From Aquimarina sp. RZ0 (GTDB taxonomy: Bacteria > Bacteroidota > Bacteroidia > Flavobacteriales > Flavobacteriaceae): DNA of 64,000 bases. The stretch is taken from NCBI RefSeq assembly GCF_008370685.1, contig NZ_VTZU01000036.1:1-64000 (forward strand), written 5' to 3'. Position 1 is the stretch's first letter. Every line of letters starts with the position of its first letter. Under the pieces are notes generated by a model. It was not told where the DNA came from, made no database searches, and saw only the letters and a program-made list of their open reading frames with translations. The translations under genes were made by a program, and so were the position numbers. Shown here piece after piece: positions 34,766-45,500 of the stretch.

Positions 34766-35815
34766 ATGAAGTTATCACATTTTAGTTTTGACCTTCCACA
34801 AGATTTATTAGCCGAATATCCTTCAGAAAATAGAGATGAAGCGCGTTTAATGGTTCTTAATAGAAAAGATCAAACAATAGAACACAAACAGTTTAAAGAT
34901 CTTATTGATTATTTTGAACCTAATGATGTAATGGTTCTTAATAATACTAAAGTTTTCCCTGCAAGATTATACGGTAATAAAGAAAAAACAGGAGCTAGAA
35001 TTGAAGTGTTTTTACTAAGAGAATTGAATTCAGAAACCCGTTTATGGGATGTTCTTGTAGATCCTGCGCGTAAAATACGTATTGGGAACAAACTATATTT
35101 TGGTGATGATGAAAGCTTGGTGGCAGAAGTAATTGATAATACTACCTCCAGAGGTCGTACGTTACGTTTTCTTTATGATGGTTCTTATGATGAGTTCAGA
35201 CAGAAACTTACTGATTTGGGAGAGACACCTTTGCCTAAGTATATTAAAAGAGAAGCTGAACCAGAAGATGAAGAAAGATATCAGACAATATATGCCAAAA
35301 ATGAAGGCGCTGTAGCTGCACCAACAGCAGGATTACACTTTTCTAAACATTTGATGAAACGCCTGGAGATAAAAGGTGTTGATTTTGCCGAAATTACACT
35401 GCACGTTGGTTTAGGAACATTCAATCCTGTAGAAGTAGAAGATCTATCCAAACATAAAATGGATAGTGAAGAAGCATATGTGACTGCGCAAGCTACAAAG
35501 GTTATCAATCAAGGAATCAAAAATAAGCAGAGAATTTGTGCTGTAGGAACTACAGTAATGAGAGCATTAGAAAGTTCGGTTTCTTCTGATAATACGTTAA
35601 ATGAGTTTAGAGGATGGACCAATAAATTTATTTTCCCTCCCTATGATTTTAGTATAGCTAATAGTATGATTACTAATTTTCATACACCTAAATCTACATT
35701 GTTGATGATGGTTTCTGCTTTTGCAGGCCATGATTTTATTAAAGAAGCATATGATCAGGCAGTAAAAGAAAAATATAAATTTTATTCTTACGGAGATGCT
35801 ATGTTGATTATTTGA
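34766..35815 (+). CDS. queA: tRNA preQ1(34) S-adenosylmethionine ribosyltransferase-isomerase
   Basis: A 349-residue enzyme that adds the ribosyl part of SAM to preQ1 in tRNA, yielding epoxyqueuosine. Typical segments: FSFDLPQDLLAEYPSENRDEARLMVLNR, FPARLYGNKEKTGARIEVFLLRE, AAPTAGLHFSKHLM, LHVGLGTFNPVEVEDLSKHKMDSE and NFHTPKSTLLMMVSAFAG. The length is normal and it has its own promoter. Confidence 0.96.
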   Translation: MKLSHFSFDLPQDLLAEYPSENRDEARLMVLNRKDQTIEHKQFKDLIDYFEPNDVMVLNNTKVFPARLYGNKEKTGARIEVFLLRELNSETRLWDVLVDPARKIRIGNKLYFGDDESLVAEVIDNTTSRGRTLRFLYDGSYDEFRQKLTDLGETPLPKYIKREAEPEDEERYQTIYAKNEGAVAAPTAGLHFSKHLMKRLEIKGVDFAEITLHVGLGTFNPVEVEDLSKHKMDSEEAYVTAQATKVINQGIKNKQRICAVGTTVMRALESSVSSDNTLNEFRGWTNKFIFPPYDFSIANSMITNFHTPKSTLLMMVSAFAGHDFIKEAYDQAVKEKYKFYSYGDAMLII

Positions 35816-35924
35816 TATAAAAAAAATGATTTTCTCTTTCATCTACAAAAATGAGTTTTTTTAAGTTTAAAATAAAAAAAAACAGAATGTAGAATAGAGA
35901 TAATCTTTTCTAAATATTTATAGT

Positions 35925-35968
35925 AGAACTTCACTTTTAAGTGTAAAAGTGAAGTTCTCTTTTTTTTT
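35925..35968 (+). terminator. Strong intrinsic terminator after queA
   Basis: A perfect 14-bp stem AGAACTTCACTTTT / AAAAGTGAAGTTCT with loop AAGTGT, followed by C and a run of nine T. It lies 110 bp after the queA stop. Confidence 0.9.
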
Positions 35969-36092
35969 GTAAAAATATATTCTTCATTTATAATTTTTGA
36001 ACTAAATTCTTGAAGGATATGTTGTAATAATCTTAAAATTAACTAGTTGATTAGTTATTTAGTGAAAAATTAGTACTTTGCGGATTTTTGCA

Positions 36093-36113
36093 AATTACGG
36101 TTTAACCGTAATT
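36093..36113. repeat. Perfect palindrome near a promoter-like sequence
   Basis: AATTACGGTT T AACCGTAATT: 10-bp arms with a single central base, about 13 bp after a TACTTTG box. It has the form of a repressor operator or a short mRNA hairpin; no nearby regulator gene suggests which. Confidence 0.45.
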
Positions 36114-36255
36114 CGTAAAATATATAGATTTAGTGACACAATTTTTTATCAAAAACATGATGTTTCCCAGTTGTTACAATATACTTTTTGATAAATTATT
36201 TCGTTTTTTTGTGTAACTGTATAAGTAGAATTATTTTTAATTTAAAAACCAACTT

Positions 36256-37230
36256 ATGAAGGGAAAAATACTTATTATTTTCTTTTTTCTTACTTTTTTA
36301 TGTTTCTCACAAACAAAGGTGGGGGATGTACACTTTAATGATATCGATGTTTTTGACAAAACAGAACTGATGCTTAATGGGGCAGGAGAAAAAGATAGAT
36401 ATTATGCGATTGCTTTGTATCTGGATTTTGAGGTAGATGGTGTTGAGGATGGCATAATGGTAGCCGATAAGGATACTGATATGGCATTTACGATAAAGCC
36501 GATTTCTAATATCTCTGGAGATAGATTAAAAGGGGTTATCAGAAATGGTTTAGAACGTGCCACTGACGGTAATAGTTATTTGCTGGAAAATCAAATCAGG
36601 GATTTTTTAAAACTATTCCCTCAAAAGATTAATAAATATGAAATTTTTAGAATTGTCTATTCTAAAGATAAAAAAATTACTCTTTATAAGAATAAAGAAC
36701 GATTAGGTTCAGTAAACGATAGTTTTGAGTTCAAAAAAGCTCTTTTTAAAGTATGGCTCGGAGATAACCCGGAAGATGCTGGATTAAAAGAAGATTTGTT
36801 AGGAGCCTTTGAGGAAAATCCTATATTGGGAAAATGGAAAGCATATGATAAAAAGACAGGTGTAGCTATCAATATTGTTCAGTTATATATGATAGAGAAT
36901 AGAGTTTTTGGATCTATAGAAAGAATGTTACGCCAATCAGAAAGAGATGCTGTATGCTATGAATGTGAGGGAGATGATAAAAATCAACCGGTAGAAGGGT
37001 TGGTCATTCTTAAAAGATTGAGCGACAAAGGTGGAAATAAGTATACAGGAGGGAAGTATACAAATATAAGAACAGGAGAAGTCTCGGATTGTCAAATCTG
37101 GATAGATAAAAATGATCCTGATATACTTAAGGTAAAATATAAAGGTAGCGGTGGGACTCATCAGTGGAAACGGATTAAAGCATCTGTTAAAAATAATAGA
37201 GAAGATTTTCGAACAGTAAAAGGGTTTTAG
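36256..37230 (+). CDS. Chalcone isomerase-like / DUF2147 fusion protein
   Basis: A 324-residue exported protein (signal peptide to FLCFSQ). Residues about 25-190 resemble the bacterial chalcone isomerase-like family (ELMLNGAGEKDRYYAIALYL, FRIVYSKDKKITLYKN, FKKALFKVWLGDNPEDAGLKEDLLGAF), which is not known to act on flavonoids in bacteria. Residues about 193-312 resemble DUF2147 (ILGKWKAYDKKTGVAINIVQLY, VFGSIERML, PVEGLVILKRL), a lipocalin-like domain usually encoded alone. The fusion suggests a lipid or fatty-acid ligand, by analogy with fatty-acid-binding chalcone isomerase relatives; this is inference. Confidence 0.75.
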   Translation: MKGKILIIFFFLTFLCFSQTKVGDVHFNDIDVFDKTELMLNGAGEKDRYYAIALYLDFEVDGVEDGIMVADKDTDMAFTIKPISNISGDRLKGVIRNGLERATDGNSYLLENQIRDFLKLFPQKINKYEIFRIVYSKDKKITLYKNKERLGSVNDSFEFKKALFKVWLGDNPEDAGLKEDLLGAFEENPILGKWKAYDKKTGVAINIVQLYMIENRVFGSIERMLRQSERDAVCYECEGDDKNQPVEGLVILKRLSDKGGNKYTGGKYTNIRTGEVSDCQIWIDKNDPDILKVKYKGSGGTHQWKRIKASVKNNREDFRTVKGF

Positions 37231-37301
37231 CATACTGTCTTCTTTTGTATATATAAATAATGGTTTAAGCTTTTCAATTAGATATCGATGTATCTTTTGT
37301 A

Positions 37302-37309
37302 TACTTTTG
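37302..37309 (+). promoter_or_regulatory. -7 element of rlmN, nearly leaderless
   Basis: TACTTTTG matches TAnnTTTG and ends 7 bp before the rlmN ATG, implying a leader of at most a few bases. There is no clear TTG at -33. Confidence 0.5.
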
Positions 37310-37316
37310 CAAAGAA

Positions 37317-38357
37317 ATGAAGTCAGTAAAAAAAGATATCAGAGCATTAACAAAAGAACAATTACGTCAGTTTTTCGAAGATAATGGCGATAAAGCTTTT
37401 AGAGGTAATCAAGTATATGAATGGTTATGGGGCAAGGGAGCACATAGCTTTGAAAATATGACGAATATTTCTAAAACTACCAGAGAAGTTCTAGAACAAA
37501 ACTTTGTAATTAATCATATCAAAGTTGATCAAATGCAACGAAGTGCAGATGGTACTATCAAAAATGCCGTTAGACTTCATGATGGATTAGTCGTAGAATC
37601 AGTATTGATTCCTACCCCCACAAGAACGACTGCTTGTGTTTCTTCTCAGGTGGGATGCAGTTTGGATTGTAGGTTTTGTGCCACATCCCGTTTAAAAAGA
37701 ATGCGAAACCTAAACCCGGATGAAATTTATGATCAGGTCGTTGCTATAGATAACGAAAGTAGATTGTATCATAATAGACCCTTGTCCAATATTGTTTTTA
37801 TGGGCATGGGTGAGCCGCTTATGAATTATAATAATGTCCTCAAAGCAATTGATAAAATTACGTCAGAAGAGGGCTTAGGTATGTCTCCTAAAAGGATTAC
37901 AGTATCAACTTCAGGAGTCCCGAAGATGATTAAGAAAATGGCAGATGATAAAGTGAAGTTTAAACTAGCTGTTTCTTTACATTCGGCTATTGATGAAGTG
38001 CGCACAGCTATAATGCCATTTAATAAAAACTTTCCACTTTCAGAACTAAAAGAAGCATTAGAATATTGGTATACCAAGACAAAAAGCAGGATTACCTATG
38101 AATATATTGTATGGAAAGGAATCAATGACAGAGAAGAAGATATTAACGCATTGATTAGGTTTTGTAGTTATGTTCCTTGTAAAATAAACTTAATAGAATA
38201 TAATCCGATTGATGATGGAGAGTTTCAGCAAGCATCCAATCAGTCTATAGATAATTATATCAGAGCGTTAGAGTCAAAAGCTTTTGTGGTGAACGTGCGT
38301 AGAAGTAGAGGAAAAGATATTGATGCTGCCTGCGGGCAATTGGCGAATAAGTCCTGA
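37317..38357 (+). CDS. rlmN: 23S rRNA / tRNA adenine-C2 methyltransferase RlmN
   Basis: A 346-residue radical SAM enzyme that methylates A2503 of 23S rRNA and A37 of some tRNAs. The cluster cysteines are C114, C118 and C121 in GCSLDCRFCATS. The second active-site cysteine that forms the protein methyl adduct is C339 in DAACGQLANKS. FMGMGEPLMNYNNV and RITVSTSGVPKMI are also characteristic. Length and domain order are normal. Confidence 0.96.
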   Translation: MKSVKKDIRALTKEQLRQFFEDNGDKAFRGNQVYEWLWGKGAHSFENMTNISKTTREVLEQNFVINHIKVDQMQRSADGTIKNAVRLHDGLVVESVLIPTPTRTTACVSSQVGCSLDCRFCATSRLKRMRNLNPDEIYDQVVAIDNESRLYHNRPLSNIVFMGMGEPLMNYNNVLKAIDKITSEEGLGMSPKRITVSTSGVPKMIKKMADDKVKFKLAVSLHSAIDEVRTAIMPFNKNFPLSELKEALEYWYTKTKSRITYEYIVWKGINDREEDINALIRFCSYVPCKINLIEYNPIDDGEFQQASNQSIDNYIRALESKAFVVNVRRSRGKDIDAACGQLANKS

Positions 38358-38455
38358 AAAGCTGTCAATATAAATTATTTAGTTCGTGGTTTGACGCTCC
38401 ATCGGGATTGTAGTATCTTCGCATACAATAAGAAAACAAAATTAGCTGCTTCATA

Positions 38456-39433
38456 TTGAAAATAGTTGAGCAAATAAAACTACCTATAATTGATGAAATG
38501 GAACTTTTTGAACAGAAGTTTTCACAATCAATGTCTTCAAAAGTAGCTTTGCTAAATAGAATTACACATTATATAGTCAATAGAAAAGGCAAGCAAATGC
38601 GCCCAATGTTTGTTTTTCTTGTGGCCAAAATGATTTCTGGTGGTAATACAAATGAGCGAACTTATAGAGGTGCTTCCGTTATAGAACTCATACATACAGC
38701 AACATTAGTACACGATGATGTAGTTGATGATTCTAACAGGCGTAGAGGGTTTTTCTCAATCAATGCGCTATGGAAAAATAAGATTGCAGTATTAGTAGGA
38801 GATTATTTGCTGTCCAAAGGCTTATTATTGTCTATTGATTATGGAGATTTTGACCTCCTGAAAATTATATCTGTAGCAGTTCGCGAAATGAGTGAAGGAG
38901 AATTGTTGCAGATAGAAAAAGCCAGAAACCTTGATATAACTGAAGGTGTATATTATGAAATTATTCGTCAGAAAACAGCAACGTTGATTGCTGCTTGTTG
39001 TAGTTTAGGAGCTTGTTCTGTAGATCCAGATTCTGAATCAGTTGAGAAGATGAGAAAATTTGGCGAACTTATTGGTATGGCATTTCAGATAAAAGATGAT
39101 CTTTTTGATTATGGAGATGATGTAATTGGTAAGCCTATAGGAATTGATATCAAGGAACAAAAAATGACACTTCCATTAATTTACACCTTAAATCATTGTT
39201 CTAAAGAAAAAAGAAAATGGCTTATTAATTCCGTTAAAAATCATAATAAGGATAAAAAAAGGGTTAAAGAGGTTATTGGTTTTGTGAAAGTGAGTGGGGG
39301 GTTAGAGTATTCTATTAATGTAATGCTTCAGTTTAAAAAAGATGCACTGTCACTTCTTTCAGAATATCCGGATTCAGATTATAAATCATCTTTAGAGCTT
39401 ATGGTTAATTATGTTATAGACCGTAAGAAGTAA
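38456..39433 (+). CDS. Trans-polyprenyl diphosphate synthase
   Basis: A 325-residue isoprenoid chain-elongating enzyme. The first Asp-rich motif is HDDVVDDSNRRRG and the second KDDLFDYGDD; KGKQMRPMFVFL and GDYLLSKGLLLS flank the first. It probably makes the side chain of menaquinone (octaprenyl or related). The start is TTG at 38456, directly before KIVEQIK, which matches the usual N-terminus of flavobacterial homologues; no ATG is available nearby. Confidence 0.92.
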   Translation: MKIVEQIKLPIIDEMELFEQKFSQSMSSKVALLNRITHYIVNRKGKQMRPMFVFLVAKMISGGNTNERTYRGASVIELIHTATLVHDDVVDDSNRRRGFFSINALWKNKIAVLVGDYLLSKGLLLSIDYGDFDLLKIISVAVREMSEGELLQIEKARNLDITEGVYYEIIRQKTATLIAACCSLGACSVDPDSESVEKMRKFGELIGMAFQIKDDLFDYGDDVIGKPIGIDIKEQKMTLPLIYTLNHCSKEKRKWLINSVKNHNKDKKRVKEVIGFVKVSGGLEYSINVMLQFKKDALSLLSEYPDSDYKSSLELMVNYVIDRKK

Positions 39434-39557
39434 ATGGTGTACTAGCGCCAAGTAATATTTCTAATTAGAATATTGATTATTTTATTCCTCAGGCAACCTT
39501 TTTTATTTTTATAGCGTCTATGTAAATAGAGAACCTTATAAAATAAACGATTTTACT

Positions 39558-40127
39558 TTGAAAGTTATTCAGTTTTATAAAAACGAAACACAGCTTATCC
39601 ATAAAGCAAGAAAAGGGCGCAGAGATGCTCAGCATCAATTGTATGAGAAATATGCTCCCAAAATGCTAGGTGTTTGTAGACGATATATAACTGATATCCA
39701 GTATGCAGAAGAAGTTATGCTAAGTGGCTTTTTAAAAGTTTTTACAAATTTAAATATGTTTAAATTTCAAGGAAGCTTTGAAGGGTGGATTCGTAAAATA
39801 ATGGTTAATGAATCTATATCTTTTCTAAGAAAACAAAAATTAATATTGTTTACAGAAGATATTTCCAAATACAAAGAAGAATCCTGGAATAATATAAATG
39901 AAGAATTAGAAGTAGAACAAATTCAGGAATTAATTGATAGTTTACCAGAAGGGTATAGAATGGTATTTGTATTATATGCGATAGAAGGATACAAACACAG
40001 TGAGATAGCAGCTATGTTGGGGGTGAGTACGAGTACATCAAAATCCCAACTTTTTAAAGCTAGAAAAATGTTGCAGGAAAAGTTAAATCAACAAAATAAT
40101 ATTAGCAATGGCGCCATTAAAATTTGA
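39558..40127 (+). CDS. ECF-type RNA polymerase sigma factor
   Basis: A 189-residue sigma-70 family factor with region 2 (HQLYEKYAPKMLGVCRRYITD, EEVMLSGFLKVF, FEGWIRKIMVNE) and region 4 helix-turn-helix (LPEGYRMVFVLYAIEGYKHSEIAAMLGVSTSTSKSQLFKARK). Starts at TTG 39558. It overlaps the next gene by 20 bp. That gene has a transmembrane anchor, so the pair looks like sigma factor plus anti-sigma factor. Confidence 0.92.
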   Translation: MKVIQFYKNETQLIHKARKGRRDAQHQLYEKYAPKMLGVCRRYITDIQYAEEVMLSGFLKVFTNLNMFKFQGSFEGWIRKIMVNESISFLRKQKLILFTEDISKYKEESWNNINEELEVEQIQELIDSLPEGYRMVFVLYAIEGYKHSEIAAMLGVSTSTSKSQLFKARKMLQEKLNQQNNISNGAIKI

Positions 40128-40911
40128 AGAAAGTATAAAAGAGAAGTTGGAGCAACGCGCAATACAGCCATCAGAGGGATCTTGGGAAAAACTAGAACAA
40201 GAATTAGATCATAAGGAAAAGAAGAAAAAGTATAAAAAATATTGGTTTGTAGGAGTGGCGGCCAGTTTAATTGGTTTTTTAATGATTACAACTTTTATGA
40301 CAAGTACAGATGAAGTGATCAAAAGTGAACAAGTAGATCTTGTCGATACAACCAAGAAAATTAATGTTGAAAAAGAACCTCTGGATTCTTTAGAAAAAAT
40401 AGAGCTTACTCAAACCCCATTGGTTCAAAATAAGAAAAAAGAGGAACCTGTTATAGAAAATGTTATAAAAGGACAACATGCGATTGTAGTTGATGCACAT
40501 TTGAAGATTCCAGAAATAATTGATTCGATAAACGATTTTAAACCAATGGAGTCCATTGTATCAAAAACTACTTCTGTAGACGATAACGGGATGAATGAAA
40601 AAGCTATCGATACATCTGTTTTAGTCAATAAAATGATAATAGATAATAAGCTTGCTGGTGTTATAGATAAAATCAAAGAATTAAAAGAAAGCGATGTGCT
40701 GGTTACAGATGAGGAGATCGATAAATTGTTACGCAATGCACAGCAAGAAATTACACAGCAAGAAATTTTAAAATCTAATACGGTAGATGCTTTGTCACTG
40801 CTTCTGGATGTGGAATCAGAGCTTGATGAAACGTTTAAACAACGTGTCTTTGAAGCGCTTAAGACAGGTTTTCAGAAACTAAAAACTTCCGTAGTAGAAC
40901 GAGATAATTAA
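40108..40911 (+). CDS. Probable membrane anti-sigma factor (unrecognised family)
   Basis: A 267-residue protein with an N-terminal cytoplasmic helical part (FEESIKEKLEQRAIQPSEGSW), a Lys-rich stretch, one transmembrane segment at about 47-65 (FVGVAASLIGFLMITTFM) and a long hydrophilic periplasmic tail. This plan, and the 20-bp overlap with the sigma gene, are typical of Bacteroidota anti-sigma partners. I do not recognise a specific sequence family, so the role is inferred from topology and context. Confidence 0.65.
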   Translation: MAPLKFEESIKEKLEQRAIQPSEGSWEKLEQELDHKEKKKKYKKYWFVGVAASLIGFLMITTFMTSTDEVIKSEQVDLVDTTKKINVEKEPLDSLEKIELTQTPLVQNKKKEEPVIENVIKGQHAIVVDAHLKIPEIIDSINDFKPMESIVSKTTSVDDNGMNEKAIDTSVLVNKMIIDNKLAGVIDKIKELKESDVLVTDEEIDKLLRNAQQEITQQEILKSNTVDALSLLLDVESELDETFKQRVFEALKTGFQKLKTSVVERDN

Positions 40912-40982
40912 TATTCATCAATCAATCTGGTAAATTCTCTCTCCTTTATGGAGAGGGATACCAGTTAAATTCTAAAGTATAC

Positions 40983-42050
40983 ATGAAAACAATTATAGTA
41001 TATATCGCACTAGCGATGATGGGACTTTGTACCCAATTTTTAATGGCGCAAGAAAAAAATATAGTAGAAAAAGTAGAAGAATTAGAACAAGAGAAAAAAG
41101 AAATAATTCGATCAGAAAAGGAAGCATTAAAAAAAGAAGTAGAAGCCATTAATGAAAAATTAGCAAAAGAGGAATTAACAATAGAAAAGGCTAACGGGTT
41201 AAAAGAAGAGGCAGCAAAAAATCGAGCCTTAAATATAGAAAATAGAATTGCTATTCTCAATAATAAGATAGAATTATTAAAGAGAAATGGAAGTGAATAC
41301 TTAACAGGAGAAAAAGATGAAATATCTTTAAGAATAGGGAATGGAGGGGGAAATGATGATATCCTTTTGGATATTAAAATAAAGAATGATAAGAATAAAA
41401 AAATCAAATATGATAAAAGAACCTATTCCAATGCAGTGGTTGCTTTTGGTTTAAATAATGTTATTGTTGATGGGCAATCACTTGATGATTCTGACTATAA
41501 AATTATCGGAAGCCGGTTTTTTGAAATAGGTTGGGCATGGAAAACCAGAGTTTTTAAAAACTCGAATATCCTAAGAATAAAGTATGGAATTTCATACCAA
41601 TCTAATGGATTAAAACCAACAGATAATAGATATTTTGTCGAAAATGAAGATCAAACAAATTTAGAAGAATTTAGGATAGAATTGGATAAGTCAAAATTTA
41701 GAATGGAAAATATTGTGATTCCAGTGCATATGGAACTAGGTGCTTCAAAAGCTATTAAATCATCCGAAAGTATTAGATATACTACAAGGCACAAGTTTAG
41801 AATTGGATTAGGCGGTTATGTTGGTGCGAATATCAGTACACGTCAAAAGCTTAAATACAAAGAAAATGGGGAACGAGTTAAAGAAAAAATCAAAAGAGAT
41901 TACAATACAAGTGATTTAATTTATGGGTTGAGTGCGTATATTGGTTTTAGTGATATGTCAGTATATGCAAAGTATGATTTATCAACAATTTTTAAAGATT
42001 CACTAGTAGATCAGAATAATGTGTCTTTAGGGTTGCGTTTTGACCTATAG
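40983..42050 (+). CDS. Predicted outer-membrane beta-barrel protein with coiled coil
   Basis: A 355-residue exported protein (signal peptide to QFLMAQ). Residues about 25-105 are a Glu/Lys-rich coiled coil (VEKVEELEQEKKEIIRSEKE). The remainder has alternating strands ending in an aromatic C-terminus (NNVSLGLRFDL), typical of porin-family barrels. It follows the sigma/anti-sigma pair by 71 bp and may be controlled by it. No named family is recognised. Confidence 0.7.
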   Translation: MKTIIVYIALAMMGLCTQFLMAQEKNIVEKVEELEQEKKEIIRSEKEALKKEVEAINEKLAKEELTIEKANGLKEEAAKNRALNIENRIAILNNKIELLKRNGSEYLTGEKDEISLRIGNGGGNDDILLDIKIKNDKNKKIKYDKRTYSNAVVAFGLNNVIVDGQSLDDSDYKIIGSRFFEIGWAWKTRVFKNSNILRIKYGISYQSNGLKPTDNRYFVENEDQTNLEEFRIELDKSKFRMENIVIPVHMELGASKAIKSSESIRYTTRHKFRIGLGGYVGANISTRQKLKYKENGERVKEKIKRDYNTSDLIYGLSAYIGFSDMSVYAKYDLSTIFKDSLVDQNNVSLGLRFDL

Positions 42051-42570
42051 TAATAATCTATGAATGGATAAGTCCTCCATCAAGGCATGAAAATAGGGTG
42101 AATTAGTTGACGATTTTTGTATTTTTTTATGATTATGTGTTAGCTGTTTGACTGCAAGCAAAGAACCGTATCGAATATGCGGTTCTTTGTTGTGATATAT
42201 ACTATTGTATGTTTATTATACTAGTATATTCAATATATCCTATCAAAGTACAATGATAAATAGCATGATTATATTTTGTTAAATAATGTACAAAAAAACA
42301 GATTGTTGTTAGGGAAAATGCGCTATTGTATTTCCTTAATTTGATTGCGGTTTTTGCTCAAGTTATTGATTGTAAGTATTTTATGACATTTTTTTATTTT
42401 TTATTTTTTCTCAAATAACATACATTTAAAATTCTAGAATTCTACGAAAAGACTTATAAGCTTTTATTATTTTTTGTGTTTGTATTTACCCCATTTTTGA
42501 TACAGGCTCATAGAACTACTTATGTTAAAAATTGGCCTTAATTATAAATATTTAACCAAATTTTATATAT
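42051..42570. other. Intergenic region with one hairpin
   Basis: 520 bp, very AT-rich. The only clear structure is the hairpin at 42159-42189. No gene or recognisable promoter is seen. Confidence 0.5.
42159..42189 (+). terminator. Hairpin after the barrel gene, possible terminator
   Basis: CAAAGAACCG (42159-42168) and CGGTTCTTTG (42180-42189) form a perfect 10-bp stem with an 11-base loop. Only short T stretches follow (TTGTG), so terminator function is uncertain. Confidence 0.5.
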
Positions 42571-45500
42571 ATGAAAACACAATCTTATTATTTAGTATTC
42601 CTTATGTTGTGCAATCTTGGTCTTGTTGCGCAAGTTGGTTCCAAAGGCCCTACAACTATTACTACCTCTGAGTACATGAGAGAAATTCAAGCATTATCTT
42701 CGATGGATAATATTATCTCTGCAAAAAGTTTTGAACACAAAGCCCCTCCTAAAAAGAGAGGTTCTAATACCTTTGTTCCCGGTAAAGGTTTTCCAAAAGG
42801 TGAAGATCCTTTTTATTCTGGAATTCAGAAAAGTACAGCAGGTATGCAATTAAAAGCACCTATCGCATCTTTTGATGCACATGTGGGTACTGTGCTAAAC
42901 GATGCTACCGGTGCCATAGGTCCTAATCATTATGTTTATGCTTTTAATTCAGGTTTTGGGATTCTGGATAGAGCGGGAAATGTATTATTACCAGAAGCTT
43001 CATTAGGTACATTGTTTCCCGGAGAAACCTTAGGAGATCCTATAGTAGTATATGATAATTTTGCAGACCGGTTTATTATTATGGAATTTAGCAATAGCCC
43101 TAATGGATTCTTAATTGCAGTTAGTCAGGGACCTGATCCCGTGAATTCAGGATGGTTTACTTATCGATTTAATACAGGAACATTTCCAGACTATGAAAAA
43201 TTATCAATTTGGAGTGATGGATATTATATTACAGCTAATAAAGATCAAAATGCTCCGGATTCTAATGATGTAGTATTTGCCGTAAATAGAGATCAGATGT
43301 TAGCTGGAGAGGCTTCTGCTCAAATGATTGGATTTCCATTACCTGGAGCAGAAACTAATGGTTTCTACAGCCCGGGAGGATCTAATGCTACCGGGACTAC
43401 TTTGCCACCAGTCGGTGTAGGACATTCTATTATCTATTTACAAGATGATAGTTGGAATGGTATTACAACAGATCATCTAAAGGTATGGACTACAGATGTT
43501 GATTGGGCCACTCCAAGTAATTCGTCAATTTCTCAGCCTCAGGAAATTATAACTACACCGTTTGATAGTGTTTTTGACAATGGTTCTTTTCAGAATTTAG
43601 ATGAACCAGGCGATGGACCAGATATCGATGCGATTCAAGCAACAATGATGTATATGACAAATTACAGACGTTTTCCAACTCATAACTCTATGGTTTTGAA
43701 TTTTGTGGTTGATTTAGATGGTACAGACAGTCTTGCAGGAATCAGATGGTATGAGTTGAGGCAGACGGCAGATGGTCAGCCTTGGACAATTTATCAAGAA
43801 GGAACGTATACACAACCAGATGGTCTAAGTGCATTTTGTGGTAGTATTGCTATGGATGGTCAAGGAAATATTGGGCTGGCATATACTGTAGTAAGTAATA
43901 CTGTATTCACCTCATTGCGGTATACGGGTAGATTAGCAAATGATCCGCTTGGTACAATGACTGCTGCAGAAGAGGTTTCGGCAGATGGTGATGCACAAAA
44001 TAATAGAACTGATGGTCGATATGGAGATTATGGTCAGATAACGATTGATCCATTAGATGATACAACCTTTTGGCATATTAGTGAGTATATGAAAGGACCA
44101 GCACCAAACGTAAGAAGAAGTCATGTAGTTGCTTTTAAAATAGAGCCAGCAATTATTGATAATGAAGCACCGTCAGTTCCTGCAAACTTAGAAGCATCAA
44201 ATACTACTGCGAGACAAACAACGCTTACATGGGATGCGTCAACAGATAATATTGCGGTTACGGGCTATGATGTATACCAGGATGGAGCAATTGTTTCTAC
44301 AGTAGCTGCGACGACGACGACGATCACTGGATTAACAGCAGAAACTACATATTCCTTTTTTGTAATAGCCAAAGACGCTTCAGGAAATCAATCTGGCGAG
44401 AGTAATACGGTGACTGTAACTACATTAATTAGTACTACCGGTCCAGGGTGTTTGGATGGATTGATTGCACCTTATGATGAAGGTTTTGAAAGTGGTCTTG
44501 GTGCATGGACACCAGCATCTGGAAATGATTTAGATTGGACAGTAGATACCAGTGGAACACCATCTAACAATACGGGACCGTCCAGAGCTGCTCAAGGTTC
44601 TTCTTATATTTATGTAGAAGCTTCAGGTGATGGCATCGGGTTTCCTGATAAACAAGCAATTCTTAACTCTCCCTGCTTTGATCTTAATGATATAACCTCT
44701 GCTCAGTTCTCATTCCAATACCATATGTTTGGTTCTAGTGATTTCGGTTCTTTGGATGTAGAGGCAAGTAATGATGAAGGGGTAACCTGGATAAGCATTT
44801 GGAGCAGAACAGGGAATCAAGGTAATTCATGGCAGTCTGCTACTATTGATCTTGCTGCGTATATAGGTTCAGGACTACAATTAAGATTTAATAGAGTAAC
44901 AGGAGGTACCTGGAGAGCTGATGCGGCTATTGATGATGTAAAACTGACTGCTGGTGATGCAGGTGGTAGTTGCGCTAGCGGAGATATAATACTAAGTATA
45001 ACGTTTGATAATTTTCCTCAAGAGACTTCTTGGGAGTTGACAAATTCGGGAGGAACTGTAGTGGCATCAGAGAGTTATTCTACTGCTAATCCTGATGGGT
45101 CTACCGTTACAGAAACCATAAGTGGACTTTCTGCAGGAAACTATACATTTACGATTTCAGATTCAATTGGAGATGGTATCTGTTGTAGTTTTGGTAATGG
45201 ATCGTATACCTTATCAAGTGCTGTTGGTGAGATCGCTTCTGGAGGAGATTTTGACGATTCAGAAGCTACAAATTTCTGTGTAGAAGGAGTCGCTAAATTA
45301 GAAACACGCGCACTTAGTGGTATTCGGGCAGAGAATGATATAGATGCTTTTAAAATATACCCTAACCCAGCAATTGGTGTCTTAAACGTTGCTATAGAGA
45401 ATAAATCTTTGGATAACGTAAAAATCTTCTCTATGTATGGTCAATTAGTGAAAGAAATTTCTGATCAAGGAACTAAAAAGCAAATTGATATTAGTGATTT

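Larger units (their letters stand above)
35816..36255. other. Intergenic region with terminator and palindrome
   Basis: 440 bp: the queA terminator at 35925-35968, then AT-rich DNA with TTG (36047) and a TACTTTG box (36074-36080), then a perfect palindrome at 36093-36113 and a 140-bp leader before the next gene. No coding sequence is seen. Confidence 0.5.

Noticed and set aside
40946..41407. 153-residue minus-strand frame rich in Phe and Ser
   Set aside because: It is antisense to the Glu/Lys-rich coiled coil of the barrel protein, which produces Phe/Ser codons in reverse.
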